From assembly GCF_000711695.1 (NCBI RefSeq), contig NW_013546926.1, positions 1 through 64,000 on the forward strand: a DNA stretch of 64,000 bases, in the 5' to 3' direction. This DNA is from Tilletiaria anomala UBC 951. Its lineage: Eukaryota > Basidiomycota > Exobasidiomycetes > Georgefischeriales > Tilletiariaceae. The notes beneath the pieces are model-generated. The model made no database searches. It saw only the letters and a list, made by a program, of their open reading frames with translations, and was not told the origin of the DNA. Shown one piece after another: positions 1-11,825 of the stretch. The translations under genes were made by a program, and so were the position numbers. The stretch's first letter is position 1. Every line of letters starts with the position of its first letter.

Positions 1-741
1 ACGAGCGCAACCATCTCCACAAATGTATGAGGATTCGATCCTAATAAGTCGAATTCCAGTATGCATACACTCTGCCGGCTAAGCAGGCTGCAGGGGCCAT
101 GTTGACCTTGTCGCCTGGGTCTTGCCTAGTATCAGTGATTTAGATAGGTACTGCAGCGAACCTCTTTGTATACTTGATGCTTAGCGACCAAGCAAGTCGA
201 TGGGCTGTGAAAGTTTGGTGAGAAGGAGGGCCAAATGCAGCTGCATGAGCTTTATGGACACACTTGCTTATTCGAGAACCATTGGCACCGAGCTAGACCT
301 TGGAGCACCAGTCAGAGAGCTCAATAAAATTCTTGCAAGTTCCTGGCCTATCTAAACCATCCTCCAATCCGCACGTACATCTTGCATTCCGTTACAATCG
401 ACCTTTTGACAAGGTCTTCTACTCTATGCAGGATGAATTATCGTCCTCGATTCACAAAGCCTGTGGTTCTCACACTGCCTTACTTACGAGCCGCGTCACG
501 ATTTTCGCAAGGACGACAGGGGTGAGAACAGAGAGACTGGGCGAAGAGTTAATGAATGATGATATGTATTCACTTGTATTCGGTGTTGGGTCATTGCATG
601 TATGGTGCAGTGCATCTCCGCACTTCCGACTCAACCTTCCCGAATCCTGGCGGTGGAGATCCTGACGGATGACGAGTTTGTTGAACCAATGCCACTGCAC
701 CATCGATGCAAGGTGCTTCGAATTAAAATACAGCACACACG
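1..741. other. Left edge, no gene recognised
   Basis: No reading frame here shows a recognisable family or a convincing splice pattern. The segment lies downstream of the minus-strand membrane-protein gene ending at 742, so part of it is probably that gene's 3' untranslated region. Confidence 0.5.
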
Positions 742-2839
742 TCATCTAGATTGCGATAGGAAACCACTGCGCTCGTGGTAGCCGGACCATGGGGGTAGAG
801 TCGGAAAATCGCACATCTCGAGGCATTTCTCCACAGACTCCACTCCTATGGCGTCACCATGCGACACTCGCTTGGAGAACCTTTCAGGCAATGTGTCCAC
901 GGAGTAGACGGACCCTCGAGAGGCCCAAGAGTCCCGCACGGCAGCTGGCTTTGCTGCGACGGGTGATGGGACCATTGAAGAAACCGAGCATGGAAAAGAG
1001 AGTGATACGTCTGGCGTCATCTCAGCTAACTCTTCATCCATCGAAGTGCAAGAGCTGTCAGACGAGAGAAGAGAAAGGGGCCGTTGAACCATGCCGAGGG
1101 TGTCGTCATCCAAGGTGAGGGTGATGGAGGGTACAAGCATAGGTGGGAGCCTGGGCGCGCGCGGATGTACAGGCCGGAGATGGTTGCCGTCGTCTGAGGA
1201 CCATGAGTCTTCCGTGCCGGTGTCGGCAGGGTGCGTGCCTGCCGAGTCACTTGCATCGTAATGATCTGCTGTGTATGTTCTTATCGATGCAGACTTGTTG
1301 AAACTTGCGAGCGTACGATCCGTCTGTGCACTGGCTTCCGATGGAGCTGCCGAGCGATACCCACTTGTTCCCGAGCTTAGTTCTGGAGGCGAACATGTGT
1401 TATCAGTAGTGATTCGCGAACAACACGTGGTTCAACTCGAAAATGAACTTACGGTCAGAGTTGGAATTCTCTGTAGAGCCGTCTGAGTTTGACCCCAGGG
1501 CCGATAAGGCTTTGCCTTCTGCAAAAGTTTCGGATGCAACGGCTGAGCGACGCTTGACATAATGCCCTTGTCTCATCGCCCGTGCCGCCGCCGGGGGTAG
1601 CATCAAGGTGGGGTGAGTCCAGGAGAAGGAGGCATCTCGACTGGGAGCAAGGGTAGTTGAGACGATCCCAGTGCGAGCTAAATCTGTTGAGACGCGTCCC
1701 CCTTCTTCTGCATCGGCATCGGCCTCTCCCTGGGCCTCGTCCCTTGTTGCATCGGTTGCATTGAGGCCAGCAAGATAGTTGATAACACGAACTTCTTCGC
1801 CTTCACGTCCTTTTTCCGGGGCGAGCTCTGCATGTGAGATACCATACATCGACAGGGATCGGCGACCATGGATAGAATTGTCGAAAGGGCTGGCCTGACC
1901 GAAAGGTCGCGATGCAATCGACATACGCGAGGGATCTCGATAGATTTCGCGGACCGACTCGAACCTGTGCAGCACGTCCGCCAAGCGCTTTTGATGTGAC
2001 CTTCGGCGACAACGGTAGACGAAGAACCACACCAGAACTGCGAGAATGACGGCGGAGCCAGCTGCACTTGCCACGGCTACAGAAGTGAGATTTCCTTCAT
2101 GAGCCTTATCGGTCTGAGCCTGCGCCGCCTGGAAAGCCCCAGTGTTTGGACCAGAGAAAGATGAAGAAGAGCTCTCTGGATTCGTCGCCGTATGGGACGA
2201 AGATGACTCTTGCTGCGTCGCTGGGCTGGCAAAAACGGAGCTGCCAGTCACAACGGGAGTACCAGAGGGGCTGGTGATTCCGGATCCGATAGCTGGAGAG
2301 CTGGCGGCAGAGCTGAGGGCAGGCGAGTGGAAGATCGGCGAATTGCTACCAGCGGCTGGGCTTGCTTTGGGGCTTGCATTCGCAGAACTCGTGATAGGTG
2401 GGCAAGGGTCCGAGGATTTCGAGCCAGCACGCGATCGAGAAGCACTAGGTGTTGCTTTTTCCGTGCTCGAGGACTGCGACGGCTGAAAATTACTCGTCAC
2501 ATTCCAGTGTCGCCCAAGAATCGACTTGCCCAAGATCTGCCGGCGCAGGCTATGCAAGTCCTCTGCTTCAGTGTGTGCAAATGCAGCGGCTCTCGGGCTC
2601 TTGCCAGATCTCATCAACCTGCGGGGTGCAACGACAGGCCCAGCGCTTATCGTACGAGCCGGACCTTTTGGCTGAGATGATTCGGGAGTGGAGAGAAACC
2701 CCAAGCCAAGGCCCTCGCCAAAACGTGGCATGCCTTCTAGAGATCGCCGGAGAAGACCCTGGTCTGCAGCAGCATGCGTGTGCACTTGCTGCCTACTCTC
2801 CATGCCTTCTCCGATGATGCTTCGCGGGTCGTTCTCCAT
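742..2839 (-). CDS. Ser-rich single-pass membrane protein, unknown function
   Basis: The model has two exons, 2839..1453 and 1382..742, joined across a 70 nt intron with GTAAGT donor and CAG acceptor; the split codon (C+AA) keeps frame. The product is 675 residues. Residues 115-250 are rich in Ser, Ala, Pro and Thr, as in an O-glycosylated exposed segment. Residues 253-275 form one hydrophobic helix (AVILAVLVWFFVY), followed at once by a basic stop-transfer stretch (RCRRRSHQKR). The remaining 390 residues would be cytosolic and disordered, with acidic and Ser-rich patches. There is no signal peptide after the chosen ATG. The frame stays open upstream of it, so an extra 5' exon is possible. 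The layout resembles fungal membrane anchors and Wsc/Mid2-like sensors, but no cysteine-rich WSC domain is visible. Function is not assigned. Confidence 0.6.
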
Positions 2840-4422
2840 AACCTCATGGCTCGTTGGCCTGCTGCGAGCGCGTTTGGGCTCTGGTGATACGAATAATCAA
2901 TACGAGGCTCAAGAACCATGAGGCCGGGCATTGGCACTCACTCTTGCTGAATCTGCTCAAAGCTGCGCCTATTTGTGGCGGATCCTGTCTGTGCTCGACT
3001 TCAGCTTTTCCGGGTTGCCCGGCTTGGCGGCCCGCGCGATCCCCTGAGGGCGCGTTGGTTGCAGTCATGTCGTCAGCACAAAGAGATCCTCGTCGACTTG
3101 ACGATGGGAGCTGGTGAGTTTGGATGCAGAGTATAGTAGCAGCGCTTCAGTGAGCGGGTCCTTGGCTTCCCTAGCCGACGTGTCCGATGTGCAATTGGGG
3201 ATGACAGAAATATCAATCACCCTCAAAGCACGTGAGGTTGCAGGGAGATGGTGATCTGCTTGGAAGGGGGGCGACGACGACCTTGTATCGAACAGTGATA
3301 TGTGCTTCGACACTTGAAAGCTTGACGTGCAGCATCCTTTTCAAGTAAGGATGCGGGAATTGGTGAAGTCCTTTCCCATCTTGAGACAAGAATGTCGCCT
3401 CGTGATCCAACGGTCGCAAGGAATTCACGCCTAATGTCCACCCACACCTTTATCATCATCACCAAAAGGCCGTAAGACATGCTGCTGATGCACGCTCGCT
3501 CCCGCACCCAACCATCGTACGACAAGAGGCCCCCAATGGGTGCAACTTTCGTCCATGCTTTCTTGGAGAAACCAAGTGGATATCCAGCGTGCCTCTTCAG
3601 CAAGTTTGCCCGAGGGGACAAACATCTCGGACTTGTATTGACGGCCGTTAGATGGCTGCAGTGCCATGATTTCCTGCGGGCCGTGTATCGTCGACATCTC
3701 CACACAGGCAGGCGGACATTCCAAAACGAGGCCGTGACACTGTCACGACCATGAAGTATGGAAAGACGAAGCTATCAAGAGGAATGGAGAGATGAAGGGC
3801 CAGCCAGATCGCACAGTGGCATTCCGACGCAAACGGGTGAAGTTGGGCTGAAGGCCGCCTGGAGCTGAAGCCGAGTAGGCGAAAAAGAAATGGGGGGCAG
3901 ATAAGCTGAGCGGGCTAGTGGCTGCAGAGAGTAAGCGCGCCACTCCGCGGCATGGCGCTAAAAAAAGAAAGAATTTCCAAATGCACTTCGAGGGTCGGAA
4001 GCACATTCCGCACGCACCCGCCTTGCGTATCCCGTCAATAGTTTACGGAAGAGAGTCGGCATCATCGTTACCATCATCGCCCTCGTCGGCAATAGCACGA
4101 CCATACATACATAGCTCGCAACCAGCCTTCTGCGCATACACCCTCTTTGAATGCCCAAGGTAATTGGCCACGGGGTCCAGATTTTACTCCATCCAATAGG
4201 TACAGACAAGTTTCGGCCAGCTCCAGTCAAAGGAAACGCAGCCTGATTCAGTTGCGCATGTCTATGCCAACGCTCCATTCACCCCAAGTAGCATCGCCGG
4301 TCGATGCAGCGTTGGACGTCTGAATTCTGATGCGATCGCTACTGCGCCTTCCTTCGTGAACGGTGCGTCTCCGTCGCCTTCCTCGTATCGCACAGCTCTC
4401 TTTGCATGGAGGAAACAAATCG
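2840..4422. other. Intergenic, no gene recognised
   Basis: This divergent interval separates the minus-strand membrane-protein gene from the plus-strand small gene. Open frames of up to 160 codons exist on both strands, but none has family resemblance or credible splice sites. It probably holds both promoters. Confidence 0.45.
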
Positions 4423-5037
4423 ATGTTCGGGTCCGAAGATGAGATTGATGCGGGACTCAAGAATCATAGCGTTCGGCTGCATTCAACCGTGACATCGGGC
4501 GAGCCTCAATCTCCACGTCTTTCAAGCCTGACCAGGTCTCGCGTACAGCATGAAGCCCATGGGCGTGTGGGCACCACGACGAAAGATGCAGAATCAGGAA
4601 CTAATGCGAAGCTTGCGCCCAAGCGCGTCACTAGAGAATTGCAAAGGTTGAGCTCGTCCAAGTTTGGCGTGCTTATGGCAGCCAAGACAGGGTTGAGCTC
4701 TTCTTTCACCACCTTGCGATCGGGGAGACAGCGGGACATCGCCACGCAACCAAAGACAAGCCAAACCGCCCTTGCATCACCGAGCAAGGGGAACAAGAGA
4801 GGAAGAAATGCGATTGACGCTGTAAGCGGAAGGTGCATTCAACGTACTATGCAGCGAGCGCAAGCGCTCGATCTAGCATCTACCCCGCCCACTCTCGCCG
4901 GGAACCAAGAGCTCGTCAAGGATGCATCCGCGGCAACCTGCAACGAATTCGTCCAAGTTGTTTCTGACGCGCCAGGTTCCCAAGGTGTCCCAAAGGCGTA
5001 TATGTTCTCAGATGATGAGTCTGGAGAAGAGCGATAG
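4423..5037 (+). CDS. Hypothetical protein, 204 residues
   Basis: This is a single open frame from the first in-frame ATG at 4423 to TAG at 5035-5037. The frame is open further upstream, but only with non-ATG codons. The protein is basic in the middle (KRVTRELQRL, GNKRGRN) and ends in an acidic tail (FSDDESGEER). The tail and the high content of Ser, Thr and Arg suggest a nuclear, largely disordered protein. No domain is recognised. Acidic N- and C-termini flanking a basic centre are the main evidence that the frame is coding. It could also be one exon of a larger gene. Confidence 0.4.
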   Translation: MFGSEDEIDAGLKNHSVRLHSTVTSGEPQSPRLSSLTRSRVQHEAHGRVGTTTKDAESGTNAKLAPKRVTRELQRLSSSKFGVLMAAKTGLSSSFTTLRSGRQRDIATQPKTSQTALASPSKGNKRGRNAIDAVSGRCIQRTMQRAQALDLASTPPTLAGNQELVKDASAATCNEFVQVVSDAPGSQGVPKAYMFSDDESGEER

Positions 5038-6306
5038 CATTGGCCCCAATCCATGTCTTGTGCCACAAAAATCGCGGGCACGGTGCTTGCAAGCACAATG
5101 CCCCGCACAACAAGCTTCTACCGCAGCATCCACTCATCTCTACGACACTGCGTTTCCTTGCGCATTGTACTTTGACCTTGCCAGCTCCCTGCCTTGTCAA
5201 AGTTCGCACGAGATGTGGCCCGCTCGGCCACAGCGTGCTTGCGTCTCATCTATAAGTGTTCAGTTGCGATGCTGCATCGTTTGTTTTGGTTGTAACTTGT
5301 AAACCATGTATTTGCTATTGAGAGCCTAGCAATAATGACCCACACGAGCATGGGGAGTCTGATAGAGGCTCACAGTCGGGTCTCGTGATCTACCTTTATG
5401 CGTGATAGTCGCCCTTGCGGGCCGCTATCTGCTGGTTGCCATATCGACAGTCGGGTTGGCTGAGGGCTGACGCCGCCGCTTATGCCTGCCGTATGCGGTG
5501 TACACCTTGCCACCAAGCCGTACGTGTGGGTGAGGTGAATGAGGCTGTACCCCATGTACCATGGGCCCGACATCACCTACCCATGGTGTTGATTCGCTGT
5601 CTGGATTGGTCTCATAGCAGGACATGAAGCCAGACTCCAGTCTAACGGCTGTGCAGAGGCCAGGGAGAGATATTCGCATCCAAGCTGGATGGGAGCGCCG
5701 GTGTTGGACGCTTATGGGGAGTTTTGGCTGAAGAATGTGTGCGTCAGATGAGGGAAAAAGAGGGAGGCGAGACTCGTGCGCCAAAGCCTGAGGAAGGTGA
5801 GAGCGCGTGCGGCGCTGCCACATCTTCTCTACCGAGAAAGGCAGCATCACTTCACCGCCCATCTTTCAACACCTTCGATTATGCTTTCCTCTCTTTCAAC
5901 TCTCCATTCACTCAATTAAGCCATTGCAGACATCTCGTCCGCAGCGAGCACTGAGAGAAAGCATCGCCCACTACAACCTGGTGTCGCCTTTCTGGCCACG
6001 ACGCGTTGCTTGCAGGAAGAGCCGCCGATTTGTGTGCCGACCGCGCAGACTGCAACGTACACATTCTGCCGAGTCTGCTCTCCTAGGCACAAAAGATTCG
6101 GCGAGAGGCAACTGGATCCACCATCAAGGCCACTCGACTTGAACATTTCCAGCCGCATTATTTGGTTTGCGCCTCTCCCATCGTACTCATTGCGATCAGC
6201 TGACGGATCACCGATTTACGCGAGCGAATCAGCAAGCGAATTCACCACTGGTTCTCATCCTTCCTTTGCATTTCACCCAGTGCATCCTGTTATCTTTTTT
6301 GCAGCC
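5038..6306. other. Intergenic and 5' leader of the KH-domain gene
   Basis: No further gene is seen. The stretch from about 5950 to 6306 is pyrimidine-rich and leads into the ATG of the KH-domain gene, so it probably includes its promoter and 5' untranslated region. The KH reading frame is open back to about 6010, but the ATG at 6307 has the better context (GCAGCCATGGC). Confidence 0.4.
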
Positions 6307-7770
6307 ATGGCAGCTGCTCCCGAAAGCGCATCCGCTGCAGATTCTGGACCTTCTGAGCCAGTATCAGTTGCTTCGGGCGAGCAAACGAATGGCCAGGATG
6401 CTTTTTCACTTCCTGCTGGGCCTACCTCGCTCAACGGGGAGGAGGGGGTACAGACGGAGGCGCCAGCGGTCAACGTGTCCCTTCGAGCGCTGATCGTAAG
6501 CTCGGATGCGAGCATCATCATTGGCAAGCAAGGGAAGCACATCAACGAGATTCGGGAAAAGAGCGGGGCCAAGCTAGCTATCGTAGGTTTCCAACTCCAG
6601 ATGACTTTGCTATTATGTGTTACCGCCTGACCATAACATTGCGTTGCCTCGTGCAGAGCCAAAGCATACCCGGCAACCCAGAACGAATCATGTCCGTCTC
6701 CGGTCCTCTGGATGCAGTCAGCAAGGTATGCGCACGAGCATGGAGTTCCGATTGAAGCATGTGACTCAGGAGTTCGAATTTGGCCAGGCTTTCGGCCTGA
6801 TCGTTCGCAGGATCAACGACGAGCCATTTGATCAGCCTTCCCTCCCGGGCAGTCGTGCATTCACCATCCGTTTCATCGTTCCCAATTCACGCATGGGTTC
6901 GGTGATCGGAAAGCAGGGAACAAAGATCAAGGAGATCCAGGAGGAGAGTGGAGCACTACTCAGAGCAGGCGAAGCCATGCTTCCTGGGAGCACAGAGGTG
7001 AGCAGTGTGCAATACGTTGGCAGTGAAAGCATGCCTCTGCTGACCTGCCCTCATGCCCAACAGCGTATGCTGAGCGTGTCAGGGGTGGCAGATGCAGTTC
7101 ACATTGCAGTGTTCTACGTCGGAGCCATCCTGGCCGAAGGTTCGGATCGTATGGCTTCGAATCTCGCATACAGACCCGGTGCCGCTGCATATGGTGCCCC
7201 AGCTGCAGGTGGCGCAACCTATGGCGGTGCTTTTGGCGCTCCTGCCCCGGGCGGCTTTGCAGGAGCAGGAATTCCCATTCCGGGCGTTGGAGTTGGAACA
7301 GGTACTCGTGGGATTCCCAGCATCGGCCAAGGGCCACCTGCAGCCGGCTCGCAAACACAGCAGATTTACATTCCCAACGACCTTGTTGGAAGCGTTATCG
7401 GTAAGGGTGGCACCAAGATAAATGAAATCCGGCAGGCTAGCGCGACGCACATCAAAATCATGGACGACACAAATGCGCCAGAGCGGCTGGTCACGATCAG
7501 TACGTTGCAGAGAGGCAGGTAAAAATGCGGGGCATGCTTGGACTGATTTGGGGCATTGTCTCTTCCTTTGATACCGCCGCAGCTGGACCGCCGGCCAATA
7601 TTCAGCTCGCCGTGAACCTGCTGCATCAGAGGGTCGAGGACGAGCGGAGAAGGTACGTGGACCTTGGATGCCCTTTTCCATTTGCATGTGATCCTTGCAA
7701 CTAACACCCTGCCTCTCATCCAATCTCGTTTCGGCTCGCCAGGCTTCAAAGTGCAACTGCACAGAGCTAG
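6307..7770 (+). CDS. Triple KH-domain RNA-binding protein (PCBP/Rnc1-like)
   Basis: The six exons are 6307..6582, 6657..6725, 6788..6997, 7064..7499, 7583..7652 and 7743..7770. All introns are GT-AG and 61-90 nt, giving 362 residues. Three KH domains are visible. KH1 covers about 57-118 with GKQG at 73-76. KH2 covers about 138-205 with GKQG at 156-159. KH3 covers about 283-350 with GKGG at 298-301. A Gly/Ala/Pro-rich linker joins KH2 and KH3. The order and spacing match poly(C)-binding proteins such as human PCBP, S. pombe Rnc1 and S. cerevisiae Pbp2/Hek2, which bind C- or U-rich mRNA elements and control stability or translation. The family call is firm; the precise orthologue is not. Confidence 0.9.
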
Positions 7771-10700
7771 TAAGATTGAACCCAGTGCACCTCTAACCCT
7801 CGCAGCGCTGGTGACCAGTACCGGTGCGATCTCCGGTTCTGTGCCAGTTAAGAAAGAATGAATGAATGAAGGTGCATTGACGTTTGTGCAGTACGTGTTT
7901 TCCCCCGTGCGCGGTTCTCATGCTCTTCTGTCGGCTGTGCATTGCGAACTGTGCGCCCTCAACAGGTGTCACCTGTCTGCCTGATTCCCTCAGGTCCGCG
8001 CTCGCTAGCATTCAGCTTCGAAGGTCGGGTTGGAAACAGAGCCAAGCGAGTTACGCCCCGCGAAACCCGCATGGCTAAACCAGGCGCATCTGCGCTCATT
8101 GCCGCACAATGCGATTTTCGGTGGCTTGCGATGTGTGGTTTTTGAAGGATGGGCATGAATACGTACCACGGCCTTCCATGTTTTCTCCATCTTCTCTTGC
8201 TTTGAAGCACCGCAAGCCTGCACCGCGCATGCTGTAGCCTGTAGAGCAGTGCGTAGGCGCATGCCTTTCCATCTGACCATGGCAGCTGGGCGAACAGTTG
8301 GGAACGATACATGGGCATTTGGAAACCTGCTATAACGGTGCCTGGCCTAGGCAGGGGCTGTTCTGTAGCATGAGAGAGAAGAGCTCTCTGTGATATATGA
8401 TATGGAGATGGAGAGCAACGAGCGCGTGAGCATGATCTGTGACCCTATACTTGTGATTTCTTTGAGGACGACGACTCGTGTGCCAACGAGAGTGTTCACA
8501 CATTCTGCCCGGGCAGTCCCTGTCAGGGGCATTTTGGGGCGGGCAGGGCAACACTGCCCGTGCAAGGGCCCAAGTGTATCATGCTCTTCCCAGACTCCAT
8601 ACCACCCCGGGCAGCACCATCCTACCCATAGCACTGGTGTAGGGGTTTTTCCTCTGGGTATCGCACACCAAGCAAAAGAATATGGTGAATACTTATTGGC
8701 ACGTTAGGATCGCACACATCGTGAAGATATCCTGACCAGCACGATGACAGGCCTTCAATGTTCGAAGTGTTCACATTATCCCATCAAGCACAATCCATAT
8801 AAACTCCTCGAGGATTGCGAGCCTGGAGAGTCCATATGCTGACCAAATGCACCCATCTCTTCGTCGCTGTCACCCTTGCAGCAGTTTCCTACGTATATAT
8901 TGGGGTATATCGGATATCTGCTTGATCACATCATGAGTGTGTCACCTGTCCGGATGGTGCGAACTTGCAGCCTGACACTAGCGTATAGATGGCGCAAAGA
9001 CGTGTGGCCCAAGGTCATGGAAAGTGGACCAATTGACGCCATGCCTCTTTTTCGCACGGTTCAAGAAAGCACTCAAGTATCCACGTCACAAGCGGTAGAA
9101 CAAAGATGGCGGTCGCGAGCTTGTGCAACCGAAACCCGTGCAAAACCGCTACGTTGATGTGCAGTTAGATGCCATTTGAAGAAGGGCCATTTGAAGAAGG
9201 GCATGAATATCGCCACTAGACACTCCTGCAGCACTTGGTCACAGTCACAGATGGCGGGCCAAAACTGGCGTGGTGAACGTCGCGCTAAATTGTTTGGGTA
9301 GGAAAAGCGCTGATGAATTGTGAGGGTACGCACTCCGTGCCGCGCCATGCTCGCAGATACGCCGTCTGCGGGTATCGATCAGCCCAGTGCTGAAGGGGTT
9401 TGAGAGTTGAAGGTGCAAGCTTCACTGCTCTTCCACCATCTCGTACAAGCGTAATCATGGCCGGCGGCTGACTTCCCGCACTGGTGTGAGACACTGAGCA
9501 ATGCATTCCGGGGGGGGGGATTCTGCAGGAGCGATTGCTACATCCGCAAAGCTTTGTGGATTGGATGAAATTGGTGAATCACTGGCTCGTGTCATTTGGC
9601 GGTCGTCGAAGTACGTCGGGACCAGTTGTCCTTTGGTCACGGGCATAAGCGCCATCCTAGGGCGCATTGGCAAATGTGCTGGCCATAGCCGATGGCGTAA
9701 AGGCAAGCTAACGCTGCACTTTGCGTTATCTGCAGGGTAGGCGGTATAATCTACTGAGGGGCCTTTGAACAAGCGAAATCCAGCACGCTTGTGCTTTCAT
9801 TCTACTGGCCGCTGCGGAAAAGAATGCAACGAGTGCTCGCAGTAAACTACTTATCAGAGGCAACGGACCCTCTCCCTCTTCTCTGCCGTAGTGCCTCCCG
9901 CTGTGGCCATATTGCTGGTGCAGCTGTTGCTGTTTGACAAAGCTGGGTCACTGACGAGCCTGCTGCGCTCGTGGATGCGTGGTTGAGCAGTTTGAAGGAC
10001 GTAATCAAGGTAAGAAGTGCTCTTCACCGGATGTTGATGCAATGATGCGGAGCGATCCATTAATATTTTGCTCCCTGCCATCTATGTATATGCCACCCTG
10101 CCCGAGGGCGGGCCGGGCCGGATAGTGTTCTCTATCCTGCCTTGATGCGCATAGGGGTGGGGCAAAGCGAATAGTAAAAAAGAAAAGAATGGAAAAGAAT
10201 GAAGCCAACCGCGGACACGGGTCCCTGCCTCCTTTAAGGCATACCCCCCGCATTTACGTTCCCTTAAGCCCCAGTGAAGTTGCACCGAAGCCGTTACAAA
10301 GGAGAAGAGACTTCAGATCTCGCGAGCCTGACTCCGTCACGTGCGCGGCATTGGACCCACCAGGCGAGAGAACGTGAGCAACAATCTGGTCTGTGTGAAC
10401 ATCAGTTCTCAGTCGACTGGGGCTCTGGAGCAGTGTCAGGGCGGTAGGTGGCGGGCCTGTTTCACGGCTCGCTTCCAACTGGCGGGGCTAAAGTGCCCGC
10501 ATCCGGTACAGCCGATGAGATTTCACGTGCGCATCCAGCAACAACCATAGGAGCCTTCTCCACATGCAGCTCCCAACTCTGATTCATCGACTGCTCTGCT
10601 GTGCCCAGCGCGGCAGAGCACGGCCCGCAGCTACGTAGCAGCCAAGCGCTGTCATTCTAGTCGCCATCTGTAGTCTACCCGCATGCACTGTTTTCACTTT

Positions 10701-11825
10701 GGTTATCTATCTCTGACAAGCTCCAGCCTGCGATACATACAGTACGTAGCGTCTGACTGCTTCCCGGTCAGACCTCCCATGCGCCAGCTCTGGCCTCTGG
10801 CCTGAGCTGCCTGGATAATTGATGATTGCTCGTGATTCGAACGCAGTTGGCGGACGAGGCAAGCATGGGCAGTTGGCCAAAGTAGGCTGACTGCGCGCGG
10901 CAAGTTCAAGTCACAGCGAGAGTCGAACTCTGTACCTCCTTAGGCGATATCATCCAGTTCCCTTTCGATTGGAAGACCATCGTCGACACGCCGCATGCAG
11001 TAGTAAAGGCAGCCTGGCACGGATGACCAGATCGTCGGGCAACCAGCAGCAGCTGAACGCCGGAAGCGACTACTTGCGTAGTGCAGAGCCCCAGCCTGCT
11101 GTGACGACACATTCACCTAAGTGCGGACCCGGCTGACCGGTCGTACGGAAGAAAAAGAAAGCAAAAGAAGCAAGAGAAGCAATCAAAGAGTGCGGAACGC
11201 CGCGATCGAAACAACAGCACACCGGGGCCAGGCGCTCAGGCTTGACACCTTTGACATTTGTCAATTTTGACAGATCATTTCCCTCCATCAGCCGTCGCTT
11301 TGCTAAACTAGCTCTGGCGAGTAAAGGCACCTCTATCTGCCTTTGGGAGCCATGTCTCCAGCCGCCGACTGACCACATTTGCTGCAAACCCTTGATTGCT
11401 GCATCCGTCCGTGGCATCAGTTTTCTGACCCAGGGCTAGCTTCTCGCCATCTGTGTTCCCCGGTCACACATCTCACAGCTGACAGTGCATTCGGTCGGGA
11501 GTCGACCAAGCTTGTACTTCGTAAAGGTGCGTATTGTCATCAAGCTTTGCAAAGGTTGCCTTAGATACGACGAGGCGCACTCACAGGCCCGTCTCCCGCT
11601 GTGCCCCATCTCTGCCATTTTCTGATCTGCTCATCTTACGCTGATGCCACGGGTTCAAACCAACCGTCTCACATATCTCCGGTCTCACCTCAAATACCCA
11701 ACGGGCTTGCACGCATCCTTGCAATCCCCCTCCACCATCTTCGACATCCCTGAAACCACGTCTCACCTGGCCGTTGTATCCACATCTGCGCGAAACATTG
11801 CGTGTTTTACCTCACAAATTGTCCA
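7771..11825. other. 4 kb gene-poor interval
   Basis: No protein family, tRNA or rRNA was recognised on either strand. It contains a perfect 15 bp tandem duplication (9171..9200), a run of ten G (9510..9519) and pyrimidine-rich sequence from about 11560 that is probably the leader of the downstream regulator gene. A long upstream region would be usual for a developmental regulator. Confidence 0.5.
9171..9200. repeat. Perfect 15 bp tandem duplication
   Basis: The unit GCCATTTGAAGAAGG occurs twice back to back, at 9171-9185 and 9186-9200. It lies in non-coding sequence and has no visible role; replication slippage explains it. Confidence 0.8.

Noticed and set aside
9510-9519. Run of ten G, and the run of ten C at 61844-61853
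   Set aside because: Ordinary homopolymers in non-coding DNA; no sign that they mark assembly gaps.
10905-10990. tRNA-like T-loop sequence on the minus strand (GAGTTCGACTC)
   Set aside because: The T stem pairs at only three positions and no acceptor or anticodon stem could be drawn.
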